DNA from: an uncultured Pseudomonadales bacterium
GTDB taxonomy: Bacteria; Pseudomonadota; Gammaproteobacteria; Pseudomonadales; Azotimanducaceae
NCBI GenBank assembly: GCA_958295875.1
Contig: OY282379.1
Coordinates: 124,001 to 188,000, forward strand
Direction of reading: 5' to 3'
Length of the DNA stretch: 64,000 bases
Shown one piece after another: positions 28,195 through 35,619 of the stretch. Each line of letters begins with the position of its first letter. Position 1 is the stretch's first letter. The notes beneath the pieces were generated by a model. That model was given only the letters and a program-made list of their open reading frames with translations. It was not told the origin of the DNA and searched no databases. A program made the position numbers and the translations under genes.

Positions 28195-29220
28195 TCACAG
28201 GCCAAACGCTTGCCCAAGCCGCTCGATGATTGGCGCCACGCCAAAGCGCAGGGGGTCTGTCGCCGGCAAGCTCAACTCTTGAGCGCAGGCTTCCAGTTGC
28301 CGCCGCGCGTCCGCCTCCTCCAACGCGGCCGTGTTGACGGCCACGCCGACGCAGCGAACGTCTGGATTGGTCAAGCGCCCCAAAGAGCGCGTCAGGTCGA
28401 TCACGGCGCTCACCGAGGGCATCGGCGTCGCCACGTTGCGCATCGTGGCGCGGGTTGGCTCGTGACACACCACGAAGGCGTCGGGTTGGGCGCCATGCAG
28501 CAAACCCAGCGAGACACCGGCGAACGACGGGTGGAACAAGGAGCCCTGCCCTTCCACGATGTCCCAGTGGTCGGGCGCAGCCGCGGGCGTCAAGGCTTCC
28601 GCGACGCCGGCAATGAAGTCTGCCGGCACGGCGTCCACCGCCACGCCAGCGCCGGCAATCAGGATGCCGGTTTGGCCCGTGGCGCGAAAGTCCGCATGGA
28701 CGCCGCGCTTACGCAGCGCCCGCTCGATGGCGAGGGCCGCGTATTTCTTGCCGACGGCGCAATCCGTGCCCACGGTGAGCAAGCGCCGGCCGGCGCGCTT
28801 CACGCCCTTGCCGGTGGCGAATCGCATGTTGCTCAAGCGCACGTCGATGAGCCGCCGGCCGTGTCGCTCGGCCGCGGCGCGCACCGCCTCAACGTCGCCA
28901 AGCCGCGTGTGCAGGCCGCTCGCCACGTCGAGCCCTCGCTGCAGCGCCTCCACCAGCACCGGCGCCCAATGCGCCGGCAACACGCCGCCCGGATTCACCA
29001 CGCCGATGACGAGCGTCTTCGCGCCACGCGCGGCCGCCTCAGCAATGGTCATGTCCGGCAAGCCGAGGTTCGCCACGCACGCCGGCAGCCGCAGCTGCCC
29101 CAAGCACCAATCGCGCCGCCAATCCACAATGCCTTGGCCAGTCTTCGCCGCCAGCGCATCCTTGGCGTCGCCGATGAAGACGAGATAGGGCGCCGCCAAG
29201 CGCACCGCCAAGCCGCTCAC
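28195..29220 (-). CDS. DgcN-like protein (DUF1611 family)
   Basis: A 341-aa protein of the DUF1611 family, whose studied member DgcN acts with the epimerase DgcA in D-glutamate metabolism. The N-terminal APYLVFIGDAKDALAAKTG, the LRLPACVANLGLPDMT segment, a P-loop-like VGTDCAVGKKYAALAI and the VEGQGSLFHPSFAGVSLGLL block are characteristic. GTG at 29220 overlaps the dUTPase stop (GTGA). No dgcA lies nearby, so the D-glutamate role is inferred from family only. Confidence 0.82.
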   Translation of the reverse strand: MSGLAVRLAAPYLVFIGDAKDALAAKTGQGIVDWRRDWCLGQLRLPACVANLGLPDMTIAEAAARGAKTLVIGVVNPGGVLPAHWAPVLVEALQRGLDVASGLHTRLGDVEAVRAAAERHGRRLIDVRLSNMRFATGKGVKRAGRRLLTVGTDCAVGKKYAALAIERALRKRGVHADFRATGQTGILIAGAGVAVDAVPADFIAGVAEALTPAAAPDHWDIVEGQGSLFHPSFAGVSLGLLHGAQPDAFVVCHEPTRATMRNVATPMPSVSAVIDLTRSLGRLTNPDVRCVGVAVNTAALEEADARRQLEACAQELSLPATDPLRFGVAPIIERLGQAFGL

Positions 29221-29846
29221 GACGCGGCGAGTTGCGCGTAGCGCGCTTCGAGCGCCGCCCTCAAATCTGCCGTGAACGTCCCGCTGGCCGGGTTGAGCTG
29301 CGCGGCCAACTCGACCAAGTGCTCGTTGTCCTCGCGGCCATCCCAAGCCTTCACATAGCTGCCATCGCGGTAGCCATGCGCTTGGCGGAAGGAGTTGAGC
29401 ACGTTCTTGCCGATGTAGGCCAAGTGCAGTTCGTCAAGGGACATGGGCAGCGCGTTCATGGCCAGCACGAAGGCATCCACATCGAAGCGCTGGTCGCGCA
29501 GGCTGATGAGCGCCATCGCCTCCACGGCGGCGCGGAAGTCCTGCCCGCCAGAGGGATCGCTCAACGCCACCATGCGCGCGGCGAGCGCGTCGTCCACGGC
29601 GCCGGCGCACAGCAAGTCCGACAAGCCGAAGTGCCAGATGTCAACGAGCTCCAGCCGCACTTGGGCGAGCGCCGGCACTTGGTGCTGCCACCACTTCCAA
29701 CCGTAGTGGTCCAACAGTTCCGCGCATTCGATCCACACCGCGCGATGGAAGGCGAAGCCCTGCTTTTGCCACTGTGGGTGAAGCTCGCGGTTGTAGCGCG
29801 CCTGCATGGCAGCCATCTCGCGCAGCTGCGCCGCGTAGCTGGTCAC
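29217..29846 (-). CDS. Dimeric all-alpha dUTP diphosphatase
   Basis: A 209-aa dUTPase of the MazG-like dimeric class (as in Campylobacter and trypanosomes), not the trimeric Dut. The metal motifs are WIECAELLDHYGWKWW (E-x-x-E) and LELVDIWHFGLSDLL (E-x-x-D). The C-terminal block holds YIGKNVLNSFRQAHGYRDG and GREDNEHL. It hydrolyses dUTP to dUMP, keeping uracil out of DNA. The GTG start at 29846 fits the family start. Coupled to the DgcN-like gene downstream. Confidence 0.9.
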   Translation of the reverse strand: MTSYAAQLREMAAMQARYNRELHPQWQKQGFAFHRAVWIECAELLDHYGWKWWQHQVPALAQVRLELVDIWHFGLSDLLCAGAVDDALAARMVALSDPSGGQDFRAAVEAMALISLRDQRFDVDAFVLAMNALPMSLDELHLAYIGKNVLNSFRQAHGYRDGSYVKAWDGREDNEHLVELAAQLNPASGTFTADLRAALEARYAQLAAS

Positions 29847-29943
29847 GCCGCTCGCCTGGCGTGGCTGGCAGCGCCCGCCCGTGATTGCGCGAACGCCGCA
29901 AGGTTGCAGTAGACTGGCCGCCATCGACCGGCGGGGAGAAGGG

Positions 29944-31140
29944 ATGGACCTGTCATACGGCCCAGAGTACGACGATTTTCGCCAAGAAGTGCGCAGCTTC
30001 ATCGCTAAGCACAAGCACTTGGCGCCGACCCAGCAAGGGGTGCGCTCGCCACGCGTGAAGGAGTGGCAGCAGCTCTTGATTCAGCATGGCTACGCCGCCC
30101 GCACCATTCCGACCGAGTACGGTGGCTACGGCGCCGAGCCGGACATCTTGAAGGGGCGCATCATCGGCGAAGAGTTCGCCGCTGGGCAGGTGTCCACTGG
30201 CCTGAGCGGGCAAGGCATCTCCATGTTGGTGCCCACCTTGTTGGAGCTCGGCAGCGAAGCGCAAAAACAGGAGTTCATTCGGCCAACGCTCACCGGCGAG
30301 TTCGTTTGGTGCCAAGGGTACTCAGAGCCGAATGCCGGGTCAGACCTGGCGAGCTTGCGCACCTCCGCGGTGCTCGACGGCGACGATTGGGTAATCAACG
30401 GCTCGAAGATTTGGACATCCACCGCCCACCTCGCGGATTGGATGTTCTGCCTCGTGCGCACCGAGCCGGACGCGCCGAAGCACCAAGGCATCAGCTTCCT
30501 GCTGCTGCGCATGGACACGCCGGGCATCGAAATCCGCCCGCTGGTGGACATGACGATGCAGCCCAACTTCAACGAAGTGTTCTTCACAGACGTGCGCGTG
30601 CCGAAGGAGCAGATCGTCGGCCACCGGGGCGAAGGCTGGCGCGTGGCCAACGCCGTGCTCGGCCACGAGCGCGAGTCCTTGGGAGACCCGAACGCGAGCC
30701 TCTCGCGGCTGAACCGGCTCATCCACCTCATGCAGACCGAGACCGTGGATGGCGCCCGGCCGATGGACAACCCCGCTCTGCGAGACCGCCTGATGAAGTT
30801 CCAAGCGCGGGTGATGGCGATGCGCTTCAACGACTTGCGCATTCTCTCGGCGCGCCTCAACGGCGCCGACGCCGGCCTCGCGCGCATGATCACCAAGCTG
30901 CAGGCCACCGAACTGCGCCACGAGTTGGAAGGCTTTGCCATCGACGTGATGGGCGAGTTCGGGTTGCTCTATGGCAAGCATCCCTACGTTCGGGATCAGG
31001 GCAGTTGGCAGAACCAATACATGTACTTCCTGGGCCTCATCATCGGCGGCGGCACCTCGCAGATCCAGAAGAACATCATCAGCGAACGCGGCTTGGGGAT
31101 GCCTCGGGAACCCAAGGCCATCGTGAAGGCGGAGGCCTGA
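29944..31140 (+). CDS. Acyl-CoA dehydrogenase, first of a pair
   Basis: A 398-aa flavin-dependent acyl-CoA dehydrogenase. The FAD/substrate motifs are WCQGYSEPNAGSDLASLRT and DWVINGSKIWTSTAHLADW; the C-terminal GGGTSQIQKNIISERGLGMPRE is the usual last helix. Start ATG at 29944 with a GAGAAGGG site. Only one base separates its stop from the next dehydrogenase gene. Such adjacent pairs usually form hetero-oligomers in side-chain beta-oxidation of steroids or other bulky CoA thioesters. The substrate is unknown. Confidence 0.93.
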   Translation: MDLSYGPEYDDFRQEVRSFIAKHKHLAPTQQGVRSPRVKEWQQLLIQHGYAARTIPTEYGGYGAEPDILKGRIIGEEFAAGQVSTGLSGQGISMLVPTLLELGSEAQKQEFIRPTLTGEFVWCQGYSEPNAGSDLASLRTSAVLDGDDWVINGSKIWTSTAHLADWMFCLVRTEPDAPKHQGISFLLLRMDTPGIEIRPLVDMTMQPNFNEVFFTDVRVPKEQIVGHRGEGWRVANAVLGHERESLGDPNASLSRLNRLIHLMQTETVDGARPMDNPALRDRLMKFQARVMAMRFNDLRILSARLNGADAGLARMITKLQATELRHELEGFAIDVMGEFGLLYGKHPYVRDQGSWQNQYMYFLGLIIGGGTSQIQKNIISERGLGMPREPKAIVKAEA

Positions 31141-31141
31141 C

Positions 31142-32224
31142 ATGGAGTTTGGGCTTTCCGAAGAGCAAACCCTGCTGCAAGAGACCATCAACCGGTTCCT
31201 CGACGACAACGCGAAACTCGACCGGGTGCGCAAGTACGCGGACGATGCGGAAGATGTCGGCGCCGACATCTGGGCGGGCCTCGCCGAGCTGGGCGTCGCC
31301 GCGTTGCTCGTGCCCGAAGCGCATGGCGGCATCGGCCTGAAGACGCTGGATGCCGCGGTGGTCGCCGAGTGCTTGGGCGCCCACGTGGCGCCGGCGCCGT
31401 TCTTGACGACCGCGGTGCTCGCCGTGACAGCGCTGCGCACCGCCGGAGACGCCGCGCAGCAAGCGCAATGGCTGCCGCGCATCGCGGACGGCAGCCTGCG
31501 GGTTGGCGCGGCCTTGGCCGAAGCGTGCGGCGCCCGCGGGGCTGCCGGGGTGACGGCGGCGAACGGCAAGTTGTCCGGCACCGCGCTTTTCGCCCTCGAC
31601 GCGGACGCCGACATGTTCTTGGTGGCGGATGGCGAACAACGCCTTCACATCGTCGCGCGCGACGCCGCCGGGCTTGGCGTCAACCCCTTGCCGCATGTCG
31701 ATCGCACGCAGCGGATGGCTGAGCTCACCTTCGACTCGACGCCGGCGGAGTTGCTGCCCGGCAGCGCCGATGGCGAAGCCTGCCGCGCCGTGATCGACGT
31801 CGGGCGGGTCGTGCAGGCCGCCGACACGTTAGGCGCCGCGCAGAACATGCTCGACCAAGCCGTGGATTACGCGAAGCAGCGCGAGCAATTCAATCGCGTC
31901 ATCGCCTCGTTTCAGGCCGTGAAGCACCTGTGCGCCGAGATGGCCGCCGCCATCGAACCAAGCCGGGCGCTGGTGTGGTATGCCGCCCACGCTTTGGACG
32001 AAGTGCCGGAAGAGGGACGCCTCACCGCTTGCCATGTGAAGGCCCACCTCGCCGAGACCGGCGAGTTCGTGGCGCGCACCGCCACCGTGGTACACGGCGG
32101 CATGGGCTTCACAGACCTCCTTGGCCTCCACTACTGGTTCAAGCGCATCGGCTTCAACCGGCAGACGCTCGGCGGCCCGGAGCGCGTGCGCGAGGAAGCC
32201 GCCCGCGTCCAAGGGTTCGCCTGA
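31142..32224 (+). CDS. Acyl-CoA dehydrogenase, second of a pair
   Basis: A 360-aa, shorter and more divergent acyl-CoA dehydrogenase. MEFGLSEEQTLLQETINRFL opens the alpha domain; AVDYAKQREQFNRVIASFQAVKH and TVVHGGMGFTDLLGLHYWFKR close the fold. The middle beta domain is weakly conserved, which is typical of the partner subunit in heteromeric (FadE-pair type) enzymes where one subunit carries most of the active site. Strictly linked to the upstream dehydrogenase. Confidence 0.92.
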   Translation: MEFGLSEEQTLLQETINRFLDDNAKLDRVRKYADDAEDVGADIWAGLAELGVAALLVPEAHGGIGLKTLDAAVVAECLGAHVAPAPFLTTAVLAVTALRTAGDAAQQAQWLPRIADGSLRVGAALAEACGARGAAGVTAANGKLSGTALFALDADADMFLVADGEQRLHIVARDAAGLGVNPLPHVDRTQRMAELTFDSTPAELLPGSADGEACRAVIDVGRVVQAADTLGAAQNMLDQAVDYAKQREQFNRVIASFQAVKHLCAEMAAAIEPSRALVWYAAHALDEVPEEGRLTACHVKAHLAETGEFVARTATVVHGGMGFTDLLGLHYWFKRIGFNRQTLGGPERVREEAARVQGFA

Positions 32225-32335
32225 CGCGCGCGGGCCGCAGTCCGTTCACCCTCGAGGCAGCGGGCGCCGGCCAAGGCACTCAGCGCGACGGTCGGGGCAC
32301 TGCTAGTCGCCGTTGGGACATTAGCCGGCGTCAGT

Positions 32336-32364
32336 TTGACACGCGCCCGTCGCCGGCGCATTCT
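32336..32364 (+). promoter_or_regulatory. Predicted promoter of the first NHLP precursor gene
   Basis: TTGACA (32336-32341), a 17-base spacer and CATTCT (32359-32364) lie 30 bases before the start codon. The same -35 with its CGC flank, the CATTCTGC element and further upstream DNA (a CC-x-TTGGG-x-ACA block) recur before the second precursor gene. Confidence 0.6.
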
Positions 32365-32394
32365 GCGCTTGCGCAAAGGGCGTGGAGAAGGTTC

Positions 32395-32694
32395 ATGGAA
32401 AGCACCAAATCCCATTCAGAGCTGCGGGCGGAGCTGATCGACAAGGCCGTCATCGACGATGAGTTCCGCAGCCATCTCGTCGAAGATCCGAAGTCCGCGA
32501 TCAAGGACGCGCTTGGCATCGAGTTGCCGGAAGCCGTCAACATCCATGTCCACGAGGACACCGAGATGTCGGCGCACCTCGTGCTGCCGCCGATGGCCAG
32601 CTTGGACGAAGGCGACTTGGAAGCCGTCGCCGGAGGCCACCTCCAAACGGCGGGCATGTATGGAGGGTCGCGGATCGTCCCCCACAGCCACTAG
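32395..32694 (+). CDS. NHLP-type RiPP precursor peptide 1
   Basis: A 99-aa precursor with a nitrile-hydratase-like leader (NHLP, the proteusin type): FRSHLVEDPKSAIKDALGIE, then LPEAVNIHVHEDTEMSAHLV and LPPMASLDEGDLEAVAGG, ending at Gly80-Gly81. The predicted core is the 18-residue HLQTAGMYGGSRIVPHSH, which has no cysteine. These leaders are usually bound by maturation enzymes and removed after the Gly-Gly. The ATG at 32395 is fixed by similarity to the second copy. No LanM, YcaO, radical SAM or C39 exporter is adjacent. Confidence 0.85.
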   Translation: MESTKSHSELRAELIDKAVIDDEFRSHLVEDPKSAIKDALGIELPEAVNIHVHEDTEMSAHLVLPPMASLDEGDLEAVAGGHLQTAGMYGGSRIVPHSH

Positions 32695-32779
32695 GCTGGC
32701 CAGCCCAGCACCTTGGCGCCACCACCCGGTGGCCGGGGCGCTGAAAAGTTGCCATTGGGGACAAACGGCCCGCGTCGGC

Positions 32780-32809
32780 TTGACACGCATCAAGCAGCGG
32801 GTGCATTCT
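32780..32809 (+). promoter_or_regulatory. Predicted promoter of the second NHLP precursor gene
   Basis: TTGACA (32780-32785), an 18-base spacer and CATTCT (32804-32809). It shares its -35, flanks and CATTCTGC element with the promoter of the first precursor, which shows that the duplication included control DNA. The leader from here to the ATG at 32887 is longer than in copy 1 and ends in a GGAGG ribosome-binding site. Confidence 0.6.
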
Positions 32810-32886
32810 GCATTCAAGTGGGTGGAACGGCTCAGGCAGAGGCGTCCCGCCCACGGTGAACGAACACGAACGCGGAGGAGGCATTC

Positions 32887-33192
32887 ATGGAAGGCACCAA
32901 ATCCCATTCAGAACTACGGACAGACCTGATCGACAGGGCCATCGGGGACGACAGTTTCCGCAGCCATCTCGTCGACGACCCGAAGTCCGCGATCAAGGAG
33001 GCGCTCGGCATCGAGCTGCCGGAGTCCGTCGCCATCCATGTCCACGAGGACACGGAGACGTCGGCGCACTTCGTGCTGCCGCCGATGGCCAGCTTGAGTG
33101 AAGACGACCTTGAAGTTGTCGCCGGAGGCCACCTCGTAACGGGGGACGCCGGCATGTATAGCTCGTCGCAGATGGTCCGCCACAACCACTGA
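32887..33192 (+). CDS. NHLP-type RiPP precursor peptide 2
   Basis: A 101-aa paralogue of the first precursor. The leader (1-81) is nearly identical: KSHSELRTDLIDRAIGDDSF, DPKSAIKEALGIELPESV, and LEVVAGG at the end. The predicted core is the 20-residue HLVTGDAGMYSSSQMVRHNH. Compared with copy 1 the cores share HL-x-T, GMY, an S-x-x-V stretch and a closing H-x-H, while other positions vary, as expected when one enzyme accepts several cores. GGAGG precedes the ATG. Confidence 0.87.
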   Translation: MEGTKSHSELRTDLIDRAIGDDSFRSHLVDDPKSAIKEALGIELPESVAIHVHEDTETSAHFVLPPMASLSEDDLEVVAGGHLVTGDAGMYSSSQMVRHNH

Positions 33193-33199
33193 GGCGACC

Positions 33200-33235
33200 A
33201 GCCCGCGCCTCGGGTGCGCCACCCGGACGCGGGCT
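33200..33235 (+). terminator. Stem-loop after the second NHLP precursor gene
   Basis: AGCCCGCG (33200-33207) pairs perfectly with CGCGGGCT (33228-33235), with an inner CGGGT/ACCCG pairing. There is no T-run, so it may attenuate transcription or stabilise the short precursor mRNA. High precursor transcript relative to downstream enzymes would fit. Confidence 0.5.
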
Positions 33236-33421
33236 GAAGCCTAGGCGGTCGAGCTTGCCACGGCGTGGCACGTCGTGCTGTGTGGCGGACCCGCCATGCT
33301 TCAGTGGCGGCGTGGTGATGGCCCGAAGCCGATTGGGGGCGTGGCCTGACGAGCAGGCGTTTCCGCGCTGCGCAAGGCACCGCTCCCCAACCACTCAACA
33401 AACCTGCCACCGAATGGGCCG

Positions 33422-34459
33422 ATGAAGGTCATCTCGGAACTGCGCCCCTTCCTGCCCCCCGCCCTGCTCGATGACGCTGGATGGCAGCGGCTGTTCGCTC
33501 GCGTGCAAGACCTGCCGGCGTATGTGCCGGAGTATTGCGGGTTCGAGTTCCGCCTTGGCGTGGAAGAGGCGGCGGCAGACCTGTTCGTCGCGGCGGAGCC
33601 AGACCTGCCGATCGGGCGGCACTTCATCGCTCAAGGGGAATCTGCGCCCGCCACGTCGCCGCCGGGCGCCTTGGCACGTCATTTGCGAGCCCTCGCCGAC
33701 GCCGATTCCGCACTGCGTGAAGTGGTGGACCTAACTGGCCTCGAGTACGACGTCGCCGAGGTTCCCGCCGACGAGCGGCCACCCCCCGGCGTGTTCTTCA
33801 AACTGCACCAGCCGCTGCGCCCGGACTCTCCTGCCGCCCAGCGCGAGCGGGCCCTCGCAAGCCTCGCCGCCGCGGTGGGCTGGGACGGCGGCGACGACTT
33901 GGGAAGCGCCGTCGAGCGCACTCTGGCATCGCTGCCACCTGCCAGCGCCGTGGATTTCATCGGCGCCCTGCCGGGCCGCTCTTTGCACGCGGTGCGCCTC
34001 ATCGTCGACCGCATTGAACATGGCGAAGCGGCAGCGACGCTCAAGCGGCTCGGCTGGGACGGCGCCGCCGAGGCGGCAGCGCGCCTCTTGGACGAACTGC
34101 GTCCCGTGTTGCCGCGGTTCCGCTTCGCCTTGGACGTGCTGGCGACAGGCGTGTTGCCGCGCATCGGCTTTGAGCTGTTCGCCAAGCCGACGGCAGACCA
34201 ATTCGATAGCTGGCTGACCACGACGAGCGCCACTTGGCGCCCGGTGGTGGCGGAGTTGGTCGAACGCGGCTGGTGCCGGCCCGCGAAGGCGGCCGCGCTG
34301 CTCGATTGGTGCGCTTTGGAACGGCTCTACGACGACAAGGGGATGGCCGTCCTGCAACGGGGCATCAACCACATCAAGCTCACGCTGCTCGCGGCGGCGC
34401 CACACGAGCAACCAACTGCCAAGGCATACGGGGGCGTGCTCTACGCCCGGCCGACCTGA
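33422..34459 (+). CDS. Unrecognised protein in the NHLP/terpenoid cluster, candidate peptide-modifying enzyme
   Basis: A 345-aa soluble protein without signal peptide or membrane span. I do not recognise the family. It seems to alternate beta strands and helices: CGFEFRLGVEE near the start, FRFALDVLATGVLPRIGFEL in the second half, then a helical stretch and two final strands around GINHIKLTLL and AKAYGGVLYA. No metal-binding CxxC, nucleotide or SAM motif is visible. A repeated alpha-beta architecture of this size is compatible with, but does not prove, an ABBA-type prenyltransferase. The ATG at 33422 lacks a strong ribosome-binding site. Its position between precursors and a terpene-cyclase-like gene suggests a role in peptide modification. 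Confidence 0.75.
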   Translation: MKVISELRPFLPPALLDDAGWQRLFARVQDLPAYVPEYCGFEFRLGVEEAAADLFVAAEPDLPIGRHFIAQGESAPATSPPGALARHLRALADADSALREVVDLTGLEYDVAEVPADERPPPGVFFKLHQPLRPDSPAAQRERALASLAAAVGWDGGDDLGSAVERTLASLPPASAVDFIGALPGRSLHAVRLIVDRIEHGEAAATLKRLGWDGAAEAAARLLDELRPVLPRFRFALDVLATGVLPRIGFELFAKPTADQFDSWLTTTSATWRPVVAELVERGWCRPAKAAALLDWCALERLYDDKGMAVLQRGINHIKLTLLAAAPHEQPTAKAYGGVLYARPT

Positions 34460-34567
34460 TGCTCGTGGCAAGGGGGATGCCATCATGCATCGCTGCCGCT
34501 TGGCCTCGCATCAGCGTCGCACCCGCAAGGCGTCGGCTCAATGAAGCGACGACATCGAGGAACAGGA

Positions 34568-35542
34568 ATGGGAACCCGCTCCATGCATGAGGAATTGAGT
34601 GCCACGCTTCAGGCGGCCATCGGCGCCGGCATGGGTTATCTCTCGCGGGCGGTGGAGCCGACCGGCGCTTGGCCGGCGAGCGTGTTCTGGAGCCACGATC
34701 CGATACGGGGAGTCGTCACGCACCACCCGCCCTTTGTCGCCGCGCTTGGGGCCATGTCCCTCGCCCCCTGCCGCCATCCGGAGGCCGCACCACTGCGGGA
34801 GCGCACCTTGGCCTTCCTGCGCGCGACCCGGGAACCGACCGGCCGCTGGCGCTATGCCCAGTTCGTGCCGCCGGATGCGGACGACACCTCCATTTGCGGC
34901 CTCGCGCTTGCCGAGGACGACCAGCCGGGCCCCAGCAATGCGCTCACGGCGGCGCCGCGGAATGCCCAAGGCCACTTTCTCACTTGGATCCCGGGGCCCG
35001 ACGACGCCGTGACGCTCTTCAACGAGCCGGACGCCGCGGTGAACGCCAACGTGATCGCCTGTTTGGGAGACGTGGAAGAGACCCGCGCCGCCCAAGGCTG
35101 GCTCAAGGAACTGATGGCCGCGTCGCCGGATGAGCAAGCCGAGGCGCTGCACTACTACCCGCACCCGCTCGACCTCTACGTGGCCGTCGCAAGGGCCAGC
35201 GAGGCCAAAGCGCCGACGCTCGGCGAACTGCACGAGCCAGTCTTGCGCCAAATACTCAGCTGCCAAGACGCCACCGGCGCCTTCGTCGATGTGCTGCGCA
35301 CGGCGCAGGCGCTGTCTGCGTTGGATCGCTTGGGTGCCCTGGGGCGCGACGACGTGGTGCAGCCGGCGCTGACTTGCGTGCTTGCGGCGCAACGCGAGGA
35401 CGGCTCTTGGCCGGCGGGCCTCGCTTGGATCGGCGGGCCCGGCCAACCCTTTAGCTTCGAATCGGCAACGCTCACCACCGCGTGCTGCGTTGAAGCGTTG
35501 GAGCGCCTCGCGCGCCACCCCGAAGCACAGGCTGGCGGCTGA
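34568..35542 (+). CDS. Half-size class II terpene-cyclase-like protein (squalene/prenyl cyclase repeat)
   Basis: A 324-aa alpha/alpha-barrel protein about half the size of squalene-hopene cyclase. PPDADDTSICGLAL contains Asp103-x-Asp105-Asp106-Thr, the DxDD(T) acid motif of class II cyclases that protonate a terminal isoprene double bond. QREDGSWPAG near 276-285 is a QW-type repeat, and CQDATGAFVDVLRTAQALSA another helix-turn repeat. No LanC-type zinc Cys-Cys-His set is seen. It could be a single-barrel terpene cyclase or a structural relative. GAGG precedes the ATG at 34568; an ATG at 34541 is less likely. Confidence 0.78.
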   Translation: MGTRSMHEELSATLQAAIGAGMGYLSRAVEPTGAWPASVFWSHDPIRGVVTHHPPFVAALGAMSLAPCRHPEAAPLRERTLAFLRATREPTGRWRYAQFVPPDADDTSICGLALAEDDQPGPSNALTAAPRNAQGHFLTWIPGPDDAVTLFNEPDAAVNANVIACLGDVEETRAAQGWLKELMAASPDEQAEALHYYPHPLDLYVAVARASEAKAPTLGELHEPVLRQILSCQDATGAFVDVLRTAQALSALDRLGALGRDDVVQPALTCVLAAQREDGSWPAGLAWIGGPGQPFSFESATLTTACCVEALERLARHPEAQAGG

Positions 35543-35619
35543 CGGCACCGGCCCAAGCTCCAGCGTTCATTGCCGCCGAGTTCGGTTACGCTGCTTGGAT
35601 GCCCCGCCGCGCAACTCGC

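Noticed and set aside
34538..35548. Minus-strand frame opposite the class II cyclase-like gene
   Set aside because: Shadow frame caused by high GC. The plus strand has the DxDD and QW motifs and a ribosome-binding site.
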